Assembly: GCF_008087665.1 (NCBI RefSeq)
Contig: NZ_CP042912.1
Span: forward strand, 1,674,001 to 1,738,000
From: Mariniblastus fucicola
Lineage (GTDB): Bacteria > Planctomycetota > Planctomycetia > Pirellulales > Pirellulaceae
Length of the DNA stretch: 64,000 bases
Direction of reading: 5' to 3'
In this document: piece by piece, positions 27,498-36,400 of the stretch
Layout of the letters: each line of letters starts with the position of its first letter
Position numbering within the stretch: position 1 is the stretch's first letter
Translations under genes and position numbers: made by a program
The notes under the pieces: generated by a model
Told to the model about the DNA's origin: nothing
Databases searched by the model: none
What the model saw: only the letters and a program-made list of their open reading frames with translations

Positions 27498-30215
27498 TCA
27501 CTCTTTGCCGACGAACGTTTCGAACTCTTCGCATACGTCTTTGACCAGACCTTTCAGTTGTCCAAACAGTTCATGACAGGCACCCATGTCGACGGGCGAG
27601 TTGCCGGCTGTGGATTCCAGTTGCCCCGCTGTTTCGCTGGCCGTCAATGCTCCGAGATGTCCCAGCGCACCCTTGAGCGAATGAGCCGCGATCCGAGCGT
27701 TCTGGTCGTCTTCGGCAGCGATCGAGTTTTCAACCGCGACCAACATTTGATCTTTTTCTTTCAGGAAGACTTCGATCAACTCGATCAGCAACGGACGGTG
27801 ACCCCCGACGGTTTCAAAAGCACTACTCCAGTCGACGACGCGACTGGCCGGAGCTTCACCGTTGGATTGACTTTCTTTGGAAACCGAACCGGTTTGTTGC
27901 TCGATAAGACGATGCAACGCGTCGGCGCGAATCGGTTTGGAAATGTACTCATTCATTCCGGCGGCAAGACATCGTTCGCGGTCGGCGCTGCTGGCGTAAG
28001 CCGTCAGCGCGATGATCGGCGTTTCTGTTAGCGACGACTGTGAGGTTTCGTATTCGCGGATGCACAGTGTGGCTTCAAAGCCATCCATGACAGGCATCTG
28101 AATGTCCATCAGAACCAGGTCGAAGGTCTGCTGTTTGAAAAACTTGACGGCTTCGGCACCATCGCACGCCACGGTCACGGTGTGTCCATTTTGTTCCAGC
28201 AATGCCAACGCAAGTTTCTGGTTGATGATATTGTCTTCCACCAACAGAATGCCCAGCTTTCGATTCGGGCCTGTAGGAACCTCTTCCGATATCGGTTGAA
28301 TTTCGGTGTCCGGTCCTGTTACAGCCGATACAAACGCGGCCCGCAGTTCACTATATTTGACCGGCTTCAAAAGCTGCTGGACCACTTCAAGCCCCTCGGG
28401 AACGGTCAGCGAGTCCGTTCTTGCGGTCGAATTCAACAAGATAAGCTTGGGCAGCGAAATGGCTTCGTGATCGACCAGCCAACGCAAAAAAGGCTTCGCA
28501 TCGGGCATCATGGCATCCAGCACCATGATCTCAACCGGAGCACCTTCGTCGCTGTGCTGGGTCAGCAGCCGTTTGGCGTGATCGAGATTCGTGACCGAGC
28601 CGACGATCATGCGATGCCACGCCAGTTGCTGTTGCAAGCTTTCCGAGTGCAATTGGTGACCCGTTGCAACGAGAACGGATTTGCCGATGAAAATTCGCTC
28701 GTCTTCGCCAAACGTGTTTGATGCGGCGCCTTTGAAAAATTTGGCTTCGAACGAAAACCGGCTGCCGATTCCCGGACAGCTTTCGACGTTCAGTTTGCCG
28801 CCCATCATTTCCACGATCTTGGATGAGATCGCGAGGCCAAGCCCCGTTCCGCCGAATTCCCGAGTCGTCGATGAGTCCACCTGTTCGAACTCGCGAAAAA
28901 TCTTTTCGTGATCCTCTGGCGGGATTCCAATCCCCGTGTCGACAACAGTAAATTCGATCGTCACATCCTCGGGCGTTTCTTTTTTCGACTGAGCCGAAAA
29001 GAAAACATGACCATCGTGCGTGAACTTGACCGCATTCCCGACCAGGTTCACGACGACCTGTCTGAGTCGATGCAAGTCGCCAACGATTTCATCCGGAAGC
29101 GATGGATCGAAATGTAAAATCAGTTCGACACGTTTTTCCTGAGCCCGGAATCCGAATGAGCGTACGGTGTCGCCGATCCGTTCTCGCAAATCAAATCGTT
29201 CCGAATCGAGATTGATTTTTCCAGATTCGATTTTCGAAAAGTCAAGAATCTCGTTGATCAAACTCAACAGCGACTCGCCGGACTCAAGAATCATCTCGAC
29301 TCGCTCGCGAGACTTTCCGGATTTGATTTCCTGCAGAACCAGCTCGGACATTCCAATGATGCCATTCATTGGAGTACGAATTTCATGGCTGACGTTGGCC
29401 AAAAAATCGCTCTTCGCCTGATTCGCGTTTTCCGCAATCTCTTTGGCCTCTCGGAGCGCTTGTTCCGCTTCGATCCGGTCGGTCACATCCCAAAACATAC
29501 CTTGCGTCCCGACACGGTTTCCGCGGGTGTCCGTGACCGGAGCCTTGAGGACTTCCACATGTTTGAAAGCACCATCGCCTGGGTGATACTCGATGTCGTG
29601 AAGCACTTCGCCGGTTTCGATCACATGGCGATCGTCGGCTTCATATTTTTCGCCCAACTCCTTGCCAAACAGTTCGATGTCTTTTTTGCCCAGCAGCTTT
29701 TCCAACGGAAGTCCAACTTCCTTGCAAAATCGCTGGTTTGCGAAAAGGATTCGACCCTGCAAATCCTTGCGAAAAACGTTCAACGGAAGGCTTTCTACCA
29801 GCGCGTGATAAATCGCTTGCGACTCCTGGAACCTGCGTTCGGCTTTGACCCGATCGGTGACGTCCATGATGATCGCGCCGATGGCTTCCGGTTCGCCAGC
29901 CTCATTGGTCATCACGTGGAATTTGCCACTGACGCCACGGACTTCGCCTGAACTTGCGTGAAAGCGAAACTTTTGCTCGAAGGATGAAAGCTCCGGCATC
30001 TTTGAGAGATTTTCTTGCAACCGATCACGGTCGGCTTCGTGGACGCGTTGCAGCCACAAGCCAGGTTGCTGGGCAAGGTCCTCAGCGGTTTCGCCATAGA
30101 CTCGCTTGGCGGCTTCGTTGAAGTAGAACAGCGTGCTGCCGTCGAGCGAAAAGCAGAACGCAAGGTTGTCGACGAGCTCCAACAGCCCGGCGACGTATGG
30201 ATTGGGATCAGACAT
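27498..30215 (-). CDS. Hybrid histidine kinase: PAS-PAS-HisKA-HATPase-REC-REC-Hpt
   Basis: A 905-residue soluble kinase. Two PAS domains (about 1-255) precede HisKA with His277 in NVSHEIRTPMNG and the HATPase domain (NLVGNAVKFT, DTGIGIPPED, GGTGLGLAIS). The first receiver has lost the acidic pair (VLVATGHQ) and is probably inactive; the second has Asp704 in LMDIQMPVMDG. A C-terminal Hpt domain has His845 in AAHSLKGALG. The start MSDPNPYVAG at 30215 is preferred; an in-frame extension upstream has no PAS-like sequence. No cognate regulator gene is adjacent, so the Hpt may signal to an unlinked partner. Confidence 0.92.
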   Translation of the reverse strand: MSDPNPYVAGLLELVDNLAFCFSLDGSTLFYFNEAAKRVYGETAEDLAQQPGLWLQRVHEADRDRLQENLSKMPELSSFEQKFRFHASSGEVRGVSGKFHVMTNEAGEPEAIGAIIMDVTDRVKAERRFQESQAIYHALVESLPLNVFRKDLQGRILFANQRFCKEVGLPLEKLLGKKDIELFGKELGEKYEADDRHVIETGEVLHDIEYHPGDGAFKHVEVLKAPVTDTRGNRVGTQGMFWDVTDRIEAEQALREAKEIAENANQAKSDFLANVSHEIRTPMNGIIGMSELVLQEIKSGKSRERVEMILESGESLLSLINEILDFSKIESGKINLDSERFDLRERIGDTVRSFGFRAQEKRVELILHFDPSLPDEIVGDLHRLRQVVVNLVGNAVKFTHDGHVFFSAQSKKETPEDVTIEFTVVDTGIGIPPEDHEKIFREFEQVDSSTTREFGGTGLGLAISSKIVEMMGGKLNVESCPGIGSRFSFEAKFFKGAASNTFGEDERIFIGKSVLVATGHQLHSESLQQQLAWHRMIVGSVTNLDHAKRLLTQHSDEGAPVEIMVLDAMMPDAKPFLRWLVDHEAISLPKLILLNSTARTDSLTVPEGLEVVQQLLKPVKYSELRAAFVSAVTGPDTEIQPISEEVPTGPNRKLGILLVEDNIINQKLALALLEQNGHTVTVACDGAEAVKFFKQQTFDLVLMDIQMPVMDGFEATLCIREYETSQSSLTETPIIALTAYASSADRERCLAAGMNEYISKPIRADALHRLIEQQTGSVSKESQSNGEAPASRVVDWSSAFETVGGHRPLLIELIEVFLKEKDQMLVAVENSIAAEDDQNARIAAHSLKGALGHLGALTASETAGQLESTAGNSPVDMGACHELFGQLKGLVKDVCEEFETFVGKE

Positions 30216-30366
30216 GACGAGAACATCCTGGTGGAAGGGGAGTTTCGTGATGCCTACAGGATACCATGCCCAGATGGCGTTTGCGCGCTGCGAGATCGAC
30301 AGCGACTGTAAGAAAGGCCTCGGCGATGCGTGTTCGAACGACGTGGTCGCGCTCAATGACGATAGT

Positions 30367-30873
30367 TCAGCTTCCGGCGGCGACTTGCGATTCGAATAGT
30401 TTCAGCAAAAACATTCTGGCGATGCCGCCAATTCCAGGACAACTCGACTCTCTCGGACCGGCAATGTTGAGCACGTTCACGTTCTGCGACTCAAGCCACG
30501 ACAACACGTTTTGAACTTCCGTTTCGAAACGCTCTTCGCTCCAATCTGGAAATTCCACGACATCCAGTGTCAGTAGCGGCCGCGAATATCGAGCCGCATA
30601 CTTTGCGGTCAATTCGGTCCCACGTGACATGGCGGCTTCGAAAAGGATCAGCGTACCGTCAGAATCGATCACGTTCTGTCGAGTCCGAACGGCATAGTTG
30701 CGGCTCTTCGTTTCGCTCAGCCGATAGGAATCCGGAATTCGTCCGTCTTCGGCACGTCGACCTTCGGGGCACCAACCGCCGTGAGGAATCTCGTGAAAGA
30801 TTGCTGCGTCGAGTCCCGCACGGTCGACTCCTGTCTGGCCACCGGAGACGATTTGCGTGAGAGTCACAGACAT
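30367..30873 (-). CDS. Putative molybdenum-carrier family protein
   Basis: A 168-residue protein with the family features IVSGGQTGVDRAGLDAA at the N-terminus, GWCPEGRRAEDGRIP, SDGTLILFEAAMSRGTELT and NIAGPRESSCPGIG near the end. The family is a Rossmann-like fold related to nucleotide-binding SLOG/LOG proteins; the molybdenum name comes from homology, and function is not proven. Its ATG overlaps the stop of the LysM gene by one base (TAATG), indicating translational coupling. Confidence 0.85.
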   Translation of the reverse strand: MSVTLTQIVSGGQTGVDRAGLDAAIFHEIPHGGWCPEGRRAEDGRIPDSYRLSETKSRNYAVRTRQNVIDSDGTLILFEAAMSRGTELTAKYAARYSRPLLTLDVVEFPDWSEERFETEVQNVLSWLESQNVNVLNIAGPRESSCPGIGGIARMFLLKLFESQVAAGS

Positions 30874-32612
30874 TATTTTTCTGGCAAGAGCAGCTGAATT
30901 CCAGGTGGCAATTCGGTTTCGTGCGTCACGTCCTGGCCTATCCGAAACCGATTCAATTCGATCAATTCCGCGTAACGCGATGCTTGCCCAAGTTGCCGGC
31001 GAGCGATCTTGAAAAGTGTATCTTTCGTCTTCGTTTCGTAAAGGCGCCGATCCAGATCATCGTCGCACTCGTTGACCAAATTGTCCATCAGCTTGTCCGG
31101 CGTCGCGCGCCATGGATCGTTTTTGTGAACTGCGTCGGAAGGACAGTCGTACGGGTACCGTTGGCATAAATCGTCGATCGAAGGCAGAACCAGTTCAACT
31201 CCCTCAGTCAGATTTTCGAACCCGGGAACCAGTTCTCGATTCTGTTTATAAAGTGCGCGGAAGAATCGTCCGTCACCATAATGGGTTTGGGCGATTGACC
31301 AGAAACTGTCGCCTTTTTTAACCGTCCACGTTGTTTTCTCAAACGAAACCGTTTTGACCACTGCAGTATCCTGAGTCGTCGTTGGCTGTGCTGACGTTTT
31401 GGTATCAGCTGTTACCGAAGGCATCGGGTTCGTCTCGGGATTCGGCAAAGGTTCTGTCGTGGCTGAATTCGGAGCTGTCGGAGAACGCAAATCAGAGAGC
31501 GACTGATGCGGAAGCTTTGGCAATCGAGAAGCATTCTCGTCGTTCACGCTTGTTGTCGGTGAAGTCACCGGATCGTCTGAAGGCAACTGTACAGGTGCGG
31601 CTTTGGGCGGATCCAAAGCTGCGTCTGAAAGTGAAGCTGCGTCTGGTTCGGCCTTGATCGTCGGCGCGTTGAATGGCTCAAACTTGAACTTCGTGCCACT
31701 GGGTAGCGGCGGCAGTTTCGTCTCGCGCTCAAGTTCCGGCTTGTCGATGGGTGGGCTGGCCTTTACGGGCTTGAATCCGCCAGAACCAAGAGGCTTAAAC
31801 TCTCCAGAAGGCGAATTTTCTTTCGGCGCGGTTGTTTTGGACGCGGTTGCTTTGTCGGTGTTACTTTGAGTCGGCTTGAAAGTCGGAAAGCTGGCTGGCT
31901 GGGTCTGCAACTTCGTCGCCGCGTCAGGTTCTGGCTGTTTTAAAACCTTGAATCCAGAATCTCGTGCTCCGTCGGCAGCCGGATTGCTCACAAGTTCCAC
32001 CGGTTTGTCTGTTTTCGGCTCCGTCGTCAAAGCAGCAATACGTGTCGACGATTCCGAAATCAATTCCGCCGCGTCGCGCAGGCTTCGCGCCGTACGATTC
32101 GACTCGTTCATCATCCGCTTGGGAACGGAAACAAGCGGTGACGATTCGCTGGTAAAAGAATTCTTTGGCGAGAACTTATTCGTGGGCTTGGGCGAATCTG
32201 TTGCCCGGTCCGGATCGTCCGGCTGGAACGAGTTGGCTTGTTGGAACGAACCAGATCGCTTGAACTTATTCGGTGGCTTGAACGAGTTCGCTTGCTTGAA
32301 TCCGTTGGCATTGTCCGACGAAGATCCCGAAGGCCCGCCGCCAAACGTTGTGCCTGCAGGATTGCGAGCGAACGATGGAGCATCGTCCGTACGCATGCGA
32401 TTACTTTCCCGGTCGTAGTTTGGCGAATTCGGAAACACCTGCATCGCGATCGGCGAACTCTGGATGTGTTCGGGGGTCGAATCGCTGGCTCCGTTAAGCC
32501 GAAAGTATGCGACATAGATTAGCGTCGCAATCAGCAAACCGATGACCGTAAAGCCAAACTGGGCTTCGCGAACAAGTTGCTTGTTGGAGTTCTGTTTGAA
32601 CGGATCACGCAT
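30873..32612 (-). CDS. Membrane-anchored LysM protein with a long disordered linker
   Basis: A 579-residue protein with an N-terminal membrane anchor (FGFTVIGLLIATLIYVAYF, about 19-37), then a Pro/Ser/Thr/Lys-rich linker of about 390 residues, including repeated NSFKPPNKF-like units. Two LysM-like modules follow: WTVKKGDSFWSIAQTHYGDG (about 432-480) and YETKTKDTLFKIARRQLG (about 524-578). LysM binds N-acetylglucosamine polymers such as peptidoglycan, so the protein could link the inner membrane to the cell wall. The role of coupling to the molybdenum-carrier gene is unclear. Confidence 0.85.
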   Translation of the reverse strand: MRDPFKQNSNKQLVREAQFGFTVIGLLIATLIYVAYFRLNGASDSTPEHIQSSPIAMQVFPNSPNYDRESNRMRTDDAPSFARNPAGTTFGGGPSGSSSDNANGFKQANSFKPPNKFKRSGSFQQANSFQPDDPDRATDSPKPTNKFSPKNSFTSESSPLVSVPKRMMNESNRTARSLRDAAELISESSTRIAALTTEPKTDKPVELVSNPAADGARDSGFKVLKQPEPDAATKLQTQPASFPTFKPTQSNTDKATASKTTAPKENSPSGEFKPLGSGGFKPVKASPPIDKPELERETKLPPLPSGTKFKFEPFNAPTIKAEPDAASLSDAALDPPKAAPVQLPSDDPVTSPTTSVNDENASRLPKLPHQSLSDLRSPTAPNSATTEPLPNPETNPMPSVTADTKTSAQPTTTQDTAVVKTVSFEKTTWTVKKGDSFWSIAQTHYGDGRFFRALYKQNRELVPGFENLTEGVELVLPSIDDLCQRYPYDCPSDAVHKNDPWRATPDKLMDNLVNECDDDLDRRLYETKTKDTLFKIARRQLGQASRYAELIELNRFRIGQDVTHETELPPGIQLLLPEK

Positions 32613-32948
32613 CGTATCTGACGCCGGCTGAAAGATGGCTTTTGACGGAGATTACATGAATCGCTCGAAATGCGGAACAGCTTTTCCAGCGATGCTGTCT
32701 GGATTTGGCACGTTAAATTTCGGGTCGCAGAGCCCAGCTTGCCTGCCTTGACACGCCGACCAAGCCAGATTGTCACACGTCTCAGTCGGTTCGCCGGATC
32801 ATTTCCTTACACAACTATTACACGACGCATACACACCTGAGCGTTCCAGCGGACCGATATTTTCTATACTTCTGCGTGACACGAAAACGCAAACCGTGGT
32901 TTCAGACACCATTGAGCCGCGATAAACCCAAGGACAGGCATACATCTA
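32613..32948. other. Divergent promoter region between the LysM and desaturase genes
   Basis: About 336 bp with no convincing open frame. It must carry the promoters of both divergent genes. The segment near 32850-32880 is A/T-rich (TTTTCTATACTTCT), compatible with a -10 region for the desaturase. No operator palindrome was recognised. Confidence 0.4.
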
Positions 32949-33983
32949 ATGGCGACCGTTCAAGAAAAACCCACCCCTACCGAATATTCCGTTGCTGAAG
33001 ACGTCCAAGGTTCGAATGTTGGCGACCAGTCTACTTTCGTTCGATTCGACGAACCGGCTCCCCTTCCGCCGTCGGAAGAACATGAAGACGACGGCGCTCC
33101 TTCGCTGGCTCAGAAGATTCTGATGATCAACGTTGTAGTTCTGCCAATCCTCGCCCTGATGGCGGTTGTCTGGATGTCGTGGCAGTACGGCTTTATGGGA
33201 TGGCTGTACGTAGGATTATTGTTTGGTGGATGGTACGTGACCGGTCTTGGTATCACGGTTGGTTACCATCGTCTGTTTTCGCACCATAGTTTCCAATGTA
33301 CTCGTTCAGCCAAAATTTTCTGGGCAACGGTAGGTGCACTTGCTGTCGAAGGTTCGCCAGTCAAATGGTGTGCAACGCATCGCAAGCACCATCAGTTCAG
33401 CGATCATCACGGCGATCCGCACTCTCCGCATCTTCATGACGGTGGAGCCATCAATGCGATCAAAGGATTTATTCACGCTCACTTCGGTTGGCTGATCACG
33501 GGACACTGGACCGAAGCAGATACAAAGAAATATGCTCCGGATCTGATGAAAGATCCTGTGCTTGGTTGGTTGGATCGGAACTACGTCTGGGTTGTCGTTG
33601 CATCTCTGTTGCTTCCGGCAGTCATCGCTGGTTTGGTAACGATGTCTTTCAGCGGTGCTTTGCTGGGCCTGCTGTGGGGCGGATTTGCTCGCGTCGGATT
33701 CACACACCACATGACTTGGTCGATCAATTCGATTTGTCACGTTTTCGGTACGCGTGACTATAAGTCGTCGGACGACTCTCGAAACAACCTTTTGTTCGGC
33801 GTTCTGTCTCATGGAGAAGGCTGGCACAACAACCACCACGCGTTTCCGACTTCGGCCCGCCACGGTTTGAAATGGTGGCAGTTCGATCTTAGCTGGTTGA
33901 TCATCCGCGCGATGCAGGCGACTGGCCTGGCGTGGAAAGTTCGCTTGCCGTCAGAGAAAGCTCTTGAGAAGCGTGCACTGTAA
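32949..33983 (+). CDS. Acyl-CoA/acyl-lipid fatty acid desaturase
   Basis: A 344-residue membrane di-iron desaturase. The three His boxes are visible: HRLFSH (107-112), HRKHH about 37 residues later, and HNNHH near residue 297. Hydrophobic pairs (ILMINVVVLPILALMAVVWM, YVGLLFGGWYV, VASLLLPAVIAGLVTM) form the membrane segments. This class introduces a Delta9-type double bond using O2 and electrons from a reductase, adjusting membrane fluidity. The first 50 residues are an extra hydrophilic N-terminus. A strong terminator follows. Confidence 0.93.
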   Translation: MATVQEKPTPTEYSVAEDVQGSNVGDQSTFVRFDEPAPLPPSEEHEDDGAPSLAQKILMINVVVLPILALMAVVWMSWQYGFMGWLYVGLLFGGWYVTGLGITVGYHRLFSHHSFQCTRSAKIFWATVGALAVEGSPVKWCATHRKHHQFSDHHGDPHSPHLHDGGAINAIKGFIHAHFGWLITGHWTEADTKKYAPDLMKDPVLGWLDRNYVWVVVASLLLPAVIAGLVTMSFSGALLGLLWGGFARVGFTHHMTWSINSICHVFGTRDYKSSDDSRNNLLFGVLSHGEGWHNNHHAFPTSARHGLKWWQFDLSWLIIRAMQATGLAWKVRLPSEKALEKRAL

Positions 33984-34010
33984 AAACTCGATTCAAAAAT
34001 GAGTTACGAT

Positions 34011-34044
34011 AAGGCCGATCGCAATCACGCGATCGGCCTTTTTT
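34011..34044 (+). terminator. Rho-independent terminator of the desaturase gene
   Basis: AAGGCCGATCGC (34011-34022) pairs perfectly with GCGATCGGCCTT (34029-34040) around an AATCAC loop, ending in six T residues (34039-34044). It lies 27 bp after the desaturase stop. Because it falls inside the longest possible frame of the following cyclase gene, it supports the later start of that gene. Confidence 0.93.
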
Positions 34045-34058
34045 CGTGGGGAACGCCA

Positions 34059-35597
34059 ATGGCAAATGCGGATCGACAGCCAGGATTTTTGCAGAAGCAT
34101 AGTCTGCTGGTCGTCACGCTTGCGCCTCTGCTGGCGATCGTCGTCGGGACGCTGCTCAACATCTGGTACAACCAGACCAACATCTACGATCGCCTCGAAA
34201 AAGAAGATCTGCTGGTACGCTTCCACAGGACCGTGCTGATTTACAACCTGACGGTTTACCCCGTGATGTTGTTCGTCTGGTTCAAGTGGATTCTGTTTCT
34301 GAAACGAGTCCGTGACAAGCTGCGGACGGGAAAAGAGGTTTCCCACATCGAACTGAGTAAGGCGCGGGCCAAAACGATCAACATTCCGTGGGTCATCGCC
34401 CTGTTCTGCACGATCGGTTGGCTGGGCTGTATTCCGGTTTTCATTTTGAGCCTGAACATTCCCACATCGCTTGATTCAGCGATCAATGCTCATCTTGTCA
34501 TCTCGTTTCTGATCTCGGGAGCCATCTGTGGAACCCAGGCTTTCTTCATTGCGGAAATCTGCTGTCTGCAGTTGCTGTATCCTGAATTTTTCACCCAGGG
34601 CCAGCATGTCAAAGCCGAGGGCGGATTTGCGGGAAGTCTGCGTGTGAAGTGGATCGTGTGGGTCGTATCCACAGTCGTCTGTCCTGTCAGTGCAGAGCTG
34701 TTGTTGTTTTATGCTCCGGATCCGGACAAGGATTTCGCGGTCGCTGTCGCCCTGATCTTCATCTCTTTCGGACTGCTTAGCGGCTGGTTGTTGGCGCGAT
34801 TGATCATTCGGCCAATTCATCATTTGAGACTCGCCGCCAAGAAAGTTGGCGAAGGAGATCTGGAAGCCAAAGTTCCGCTTCAGCGTTCGGATGACTTCGG
34901 GCTGTTGATCGACGAGTTCAACAAAATGGTTTCCGGTTTGAAAGAGAAAGACCACATTCAAACCATGTTCGGTCGTCACGTCGGACAGCACGCTGCCAGA
35001 GCAATCCTCGACAGTCCTGCAGGGCTCAGCGGGACGAACCGGGAGATTACGGCCATGTTTGTCGACGTGCGAAACTTCACTTCGATCAGCGAGTCTCGCC
35101 GCCCCGAAGAAGTGGTCGAACTGCTGAACATTTTCTTTCAGAATATGGTTGAAATCGTCGAAGACTCCGGCGGGATGGTCAACAAGTTTCTTGGTGACGG
35201 ATTCATGGCGCTTTTCGGCGCTGTCGACGATCAGATGTGCGAGCATCACACCCATGCGGATATGGCCGTCCGCTGCGCCGTCCGCATGGCTGAACGTCTT
35301 GAAGAAGTCAATCGCGGGGTCTCCTTGCCGTTCGATTTCGCGATCGGCGTCGGCATTCACACTGGGGAAGCGGTGGTCGGAAGTATCGGTTCCCAGCAGC
35401 GTCTGGAGTACACCGCGATCGGAGACACGGTCAACGTCGCGTCCCGAATCGAAGGGCTCACGAAGCGCTTGGAGCAAACGATTCTGTTTTCCGCCGCGAC
35501 AAAAGACCGGCTGACTCAGGAGTTTTCGGTTTGCGGTCCGTTTGAGGCTACCGTTCGCGGCAAACAGGATGGAGTCGTCGTTTACGGTATTTGCTAA
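34059..35597 (+). CDS. Membrane class III adenylate/guanylate cyclase with HAMP domain
   Basis: A 512-residue protein with about six membrane helices in the first 250 residues, a HAMP domain (RPIHHLRLAAKKVGEGDLEA) and a class III cyclase domain from about residue 330. Catalytic residues are present: metal-binding Asp in FVDVRNFTS and FLGDGFMALFG, a substrate Lys in NKFLGDG, and YTAIGDTVNVASRIEG with the transition-state Asn/Arg. It should make a cyclic nucleotide, probably cAMP. ATG 34059 is chosen because the upstream terminator hairpin covers the extra 20 codons. Its end overlaps the response regulator gene by 4 bp (convergent). Confidence 0.9.
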   Translation: MANADRQPGFLQKHSLLVVTLAPLLAIVVGTLLNIWYNQTNIYDRLEKEDLLVRFHRTVLIYNLTVYPVMLFVWFKWILFLKRVRDKLRTGKEVSHIELSKARAKTINIPWVIALFCTIGWLGCIPVFILSLNIPTSLDSAINAHLVISFLISGAICGTQAFFIAEICCLQLLYPEFFTQGQHVKAEGGFAGSLRVKWIVWVVSTVVCPVSAELLLFYAPDPDKDFAVAVALIFISFGLLSGWLLARLIIRPIHHLRLAAKKVGEGDLEAKVPLQRSDDFGLLIDEFNKMVSGLKEKDHIQTMFGRHVGQHAARAILDSPAGLSGTNREITAMFVDVRNFTSISESRRPEEVVELLNIFFQNMVEIVEDSGGMVNKFLGDGFMALFGAVDDQMCEHHTHADMAVRCAVRMAERLEEVNRGVSLPFDFAIGVGIHTGEAVVGSIGSQQRLEYTAIGDTVNVASRIEGLTKRLEQTILFSAATKDRLTQEFSVCGPFEATVRGKQDGVVVYGIC

Positions 35598-36397
35598 TCT
35601 GAATCCGTCGAATCAATGGGTTCGCTGGGAGCGACCGGGCTCTCTGTTTGGCCTGCTTTATCCGCTATGGTCGCGTCGGGATTACCTTTGACAAACCGAT
35701 AGCCCGCGTCACGGATGGTCAAAAAATATACCGGGTTTGCGGGATCCGGCTCAAATGCTTTTCGCAATTGTCGCAAGACCTGATCTGGTGCTCGCGTGTT
35801 CACGTGGCCGGGCAGTTCCCAAACGTTCTCCAGAATTTCGCTGCGCGGGACAACTTCGCCTTCGTGCTCGATAAAGTACTTCAGCAGTTTCAGTTGTAGT
35901 TGCGTCATGCGAATTGGCTCGTCGGCGACTTTGGCTTCGTGCGTCTTGAAGTTGATCTTCGCATCGCCAAACTCAAATTCGGTTACATCCGGTCGCGCGA
36001 TTTCCATCTGCTGCTGATGACGATGCTGAGCCAACAGGTTTTTGATCCGACTAAGCAGTTCTTCAAGTTCAAATGGTTTGACCAGATATTGATTGGCTCC
36101 CACGTCAAACCCGCGAGTTTTGTCTTCGGTTAGCGTGCGAGCACTCAGCATCAAAACGGGCATGAAATTGCCTGATGCCCGAAGCTGTTCGCAAACTTCA
36201 TAGCCGCTCATACCGGGCAGCATCAGATCGAGCACGATCAGGTCGATCGGCCGCTGCGCCGAATCCAGCAGAGCAAGCGCCTCGGGTCCGTTTCCCGCCG
36301 TCGAGACCTGAAAGCCTTCCGCTTCGAGATTAAACTTGATACCAATCGCGAGATGTTCTTCATCATCTACGACCAAAATGTGAGGACTGTCGCTCAT
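35594..36397 (-). CDS. OmpR/PhoB-family response regulator
   Basis: A 267-residue regulator. The receiver has the acidic pair in VVDDEEHLAIG, Asp57 in IVLDLMLPGMSG and Lys in YLVKPFELEEL. The winged-helix DNA-binding domain is at about 140-235 (RMTQLQLKLLKYFIEHEG, then HVNTRAPDQVLRQLRKAFE and TIRDAGYRFV). A disordered acidic tail of about 30 residues follows. The cognate kinase gene lies 3 bp upstream (36401-37363). The 3' end overlaps the cyclase gene on the other strand by 4 bp. Confidence 0.94.
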   Translation of the reverse strand: MSDSPHILVVDDEEHLAIGIKFNLEAEGFQVSTAGNGPEALALLDSAQRPIDLIVLDLMLPGMSGYEVCEQLRASGNFMPVLMLSARTLTEDKTRGFDVGANQYLVKPFELEELLSRIKNLLAQHRHQQQMEIARPDVTEFEFGDAKINFKTHEAKVADEPIRMTQLQLKLLKYFIEHEGEVVPRSEILENVWELPGHVNTRAPDQVLRQLRKAFEPDPANPVYFLTIRDAGYRFVKGNPDATIADKAGQTESPVAPSEPIDSTDSD

Positions 36398-36400
36398 CTT

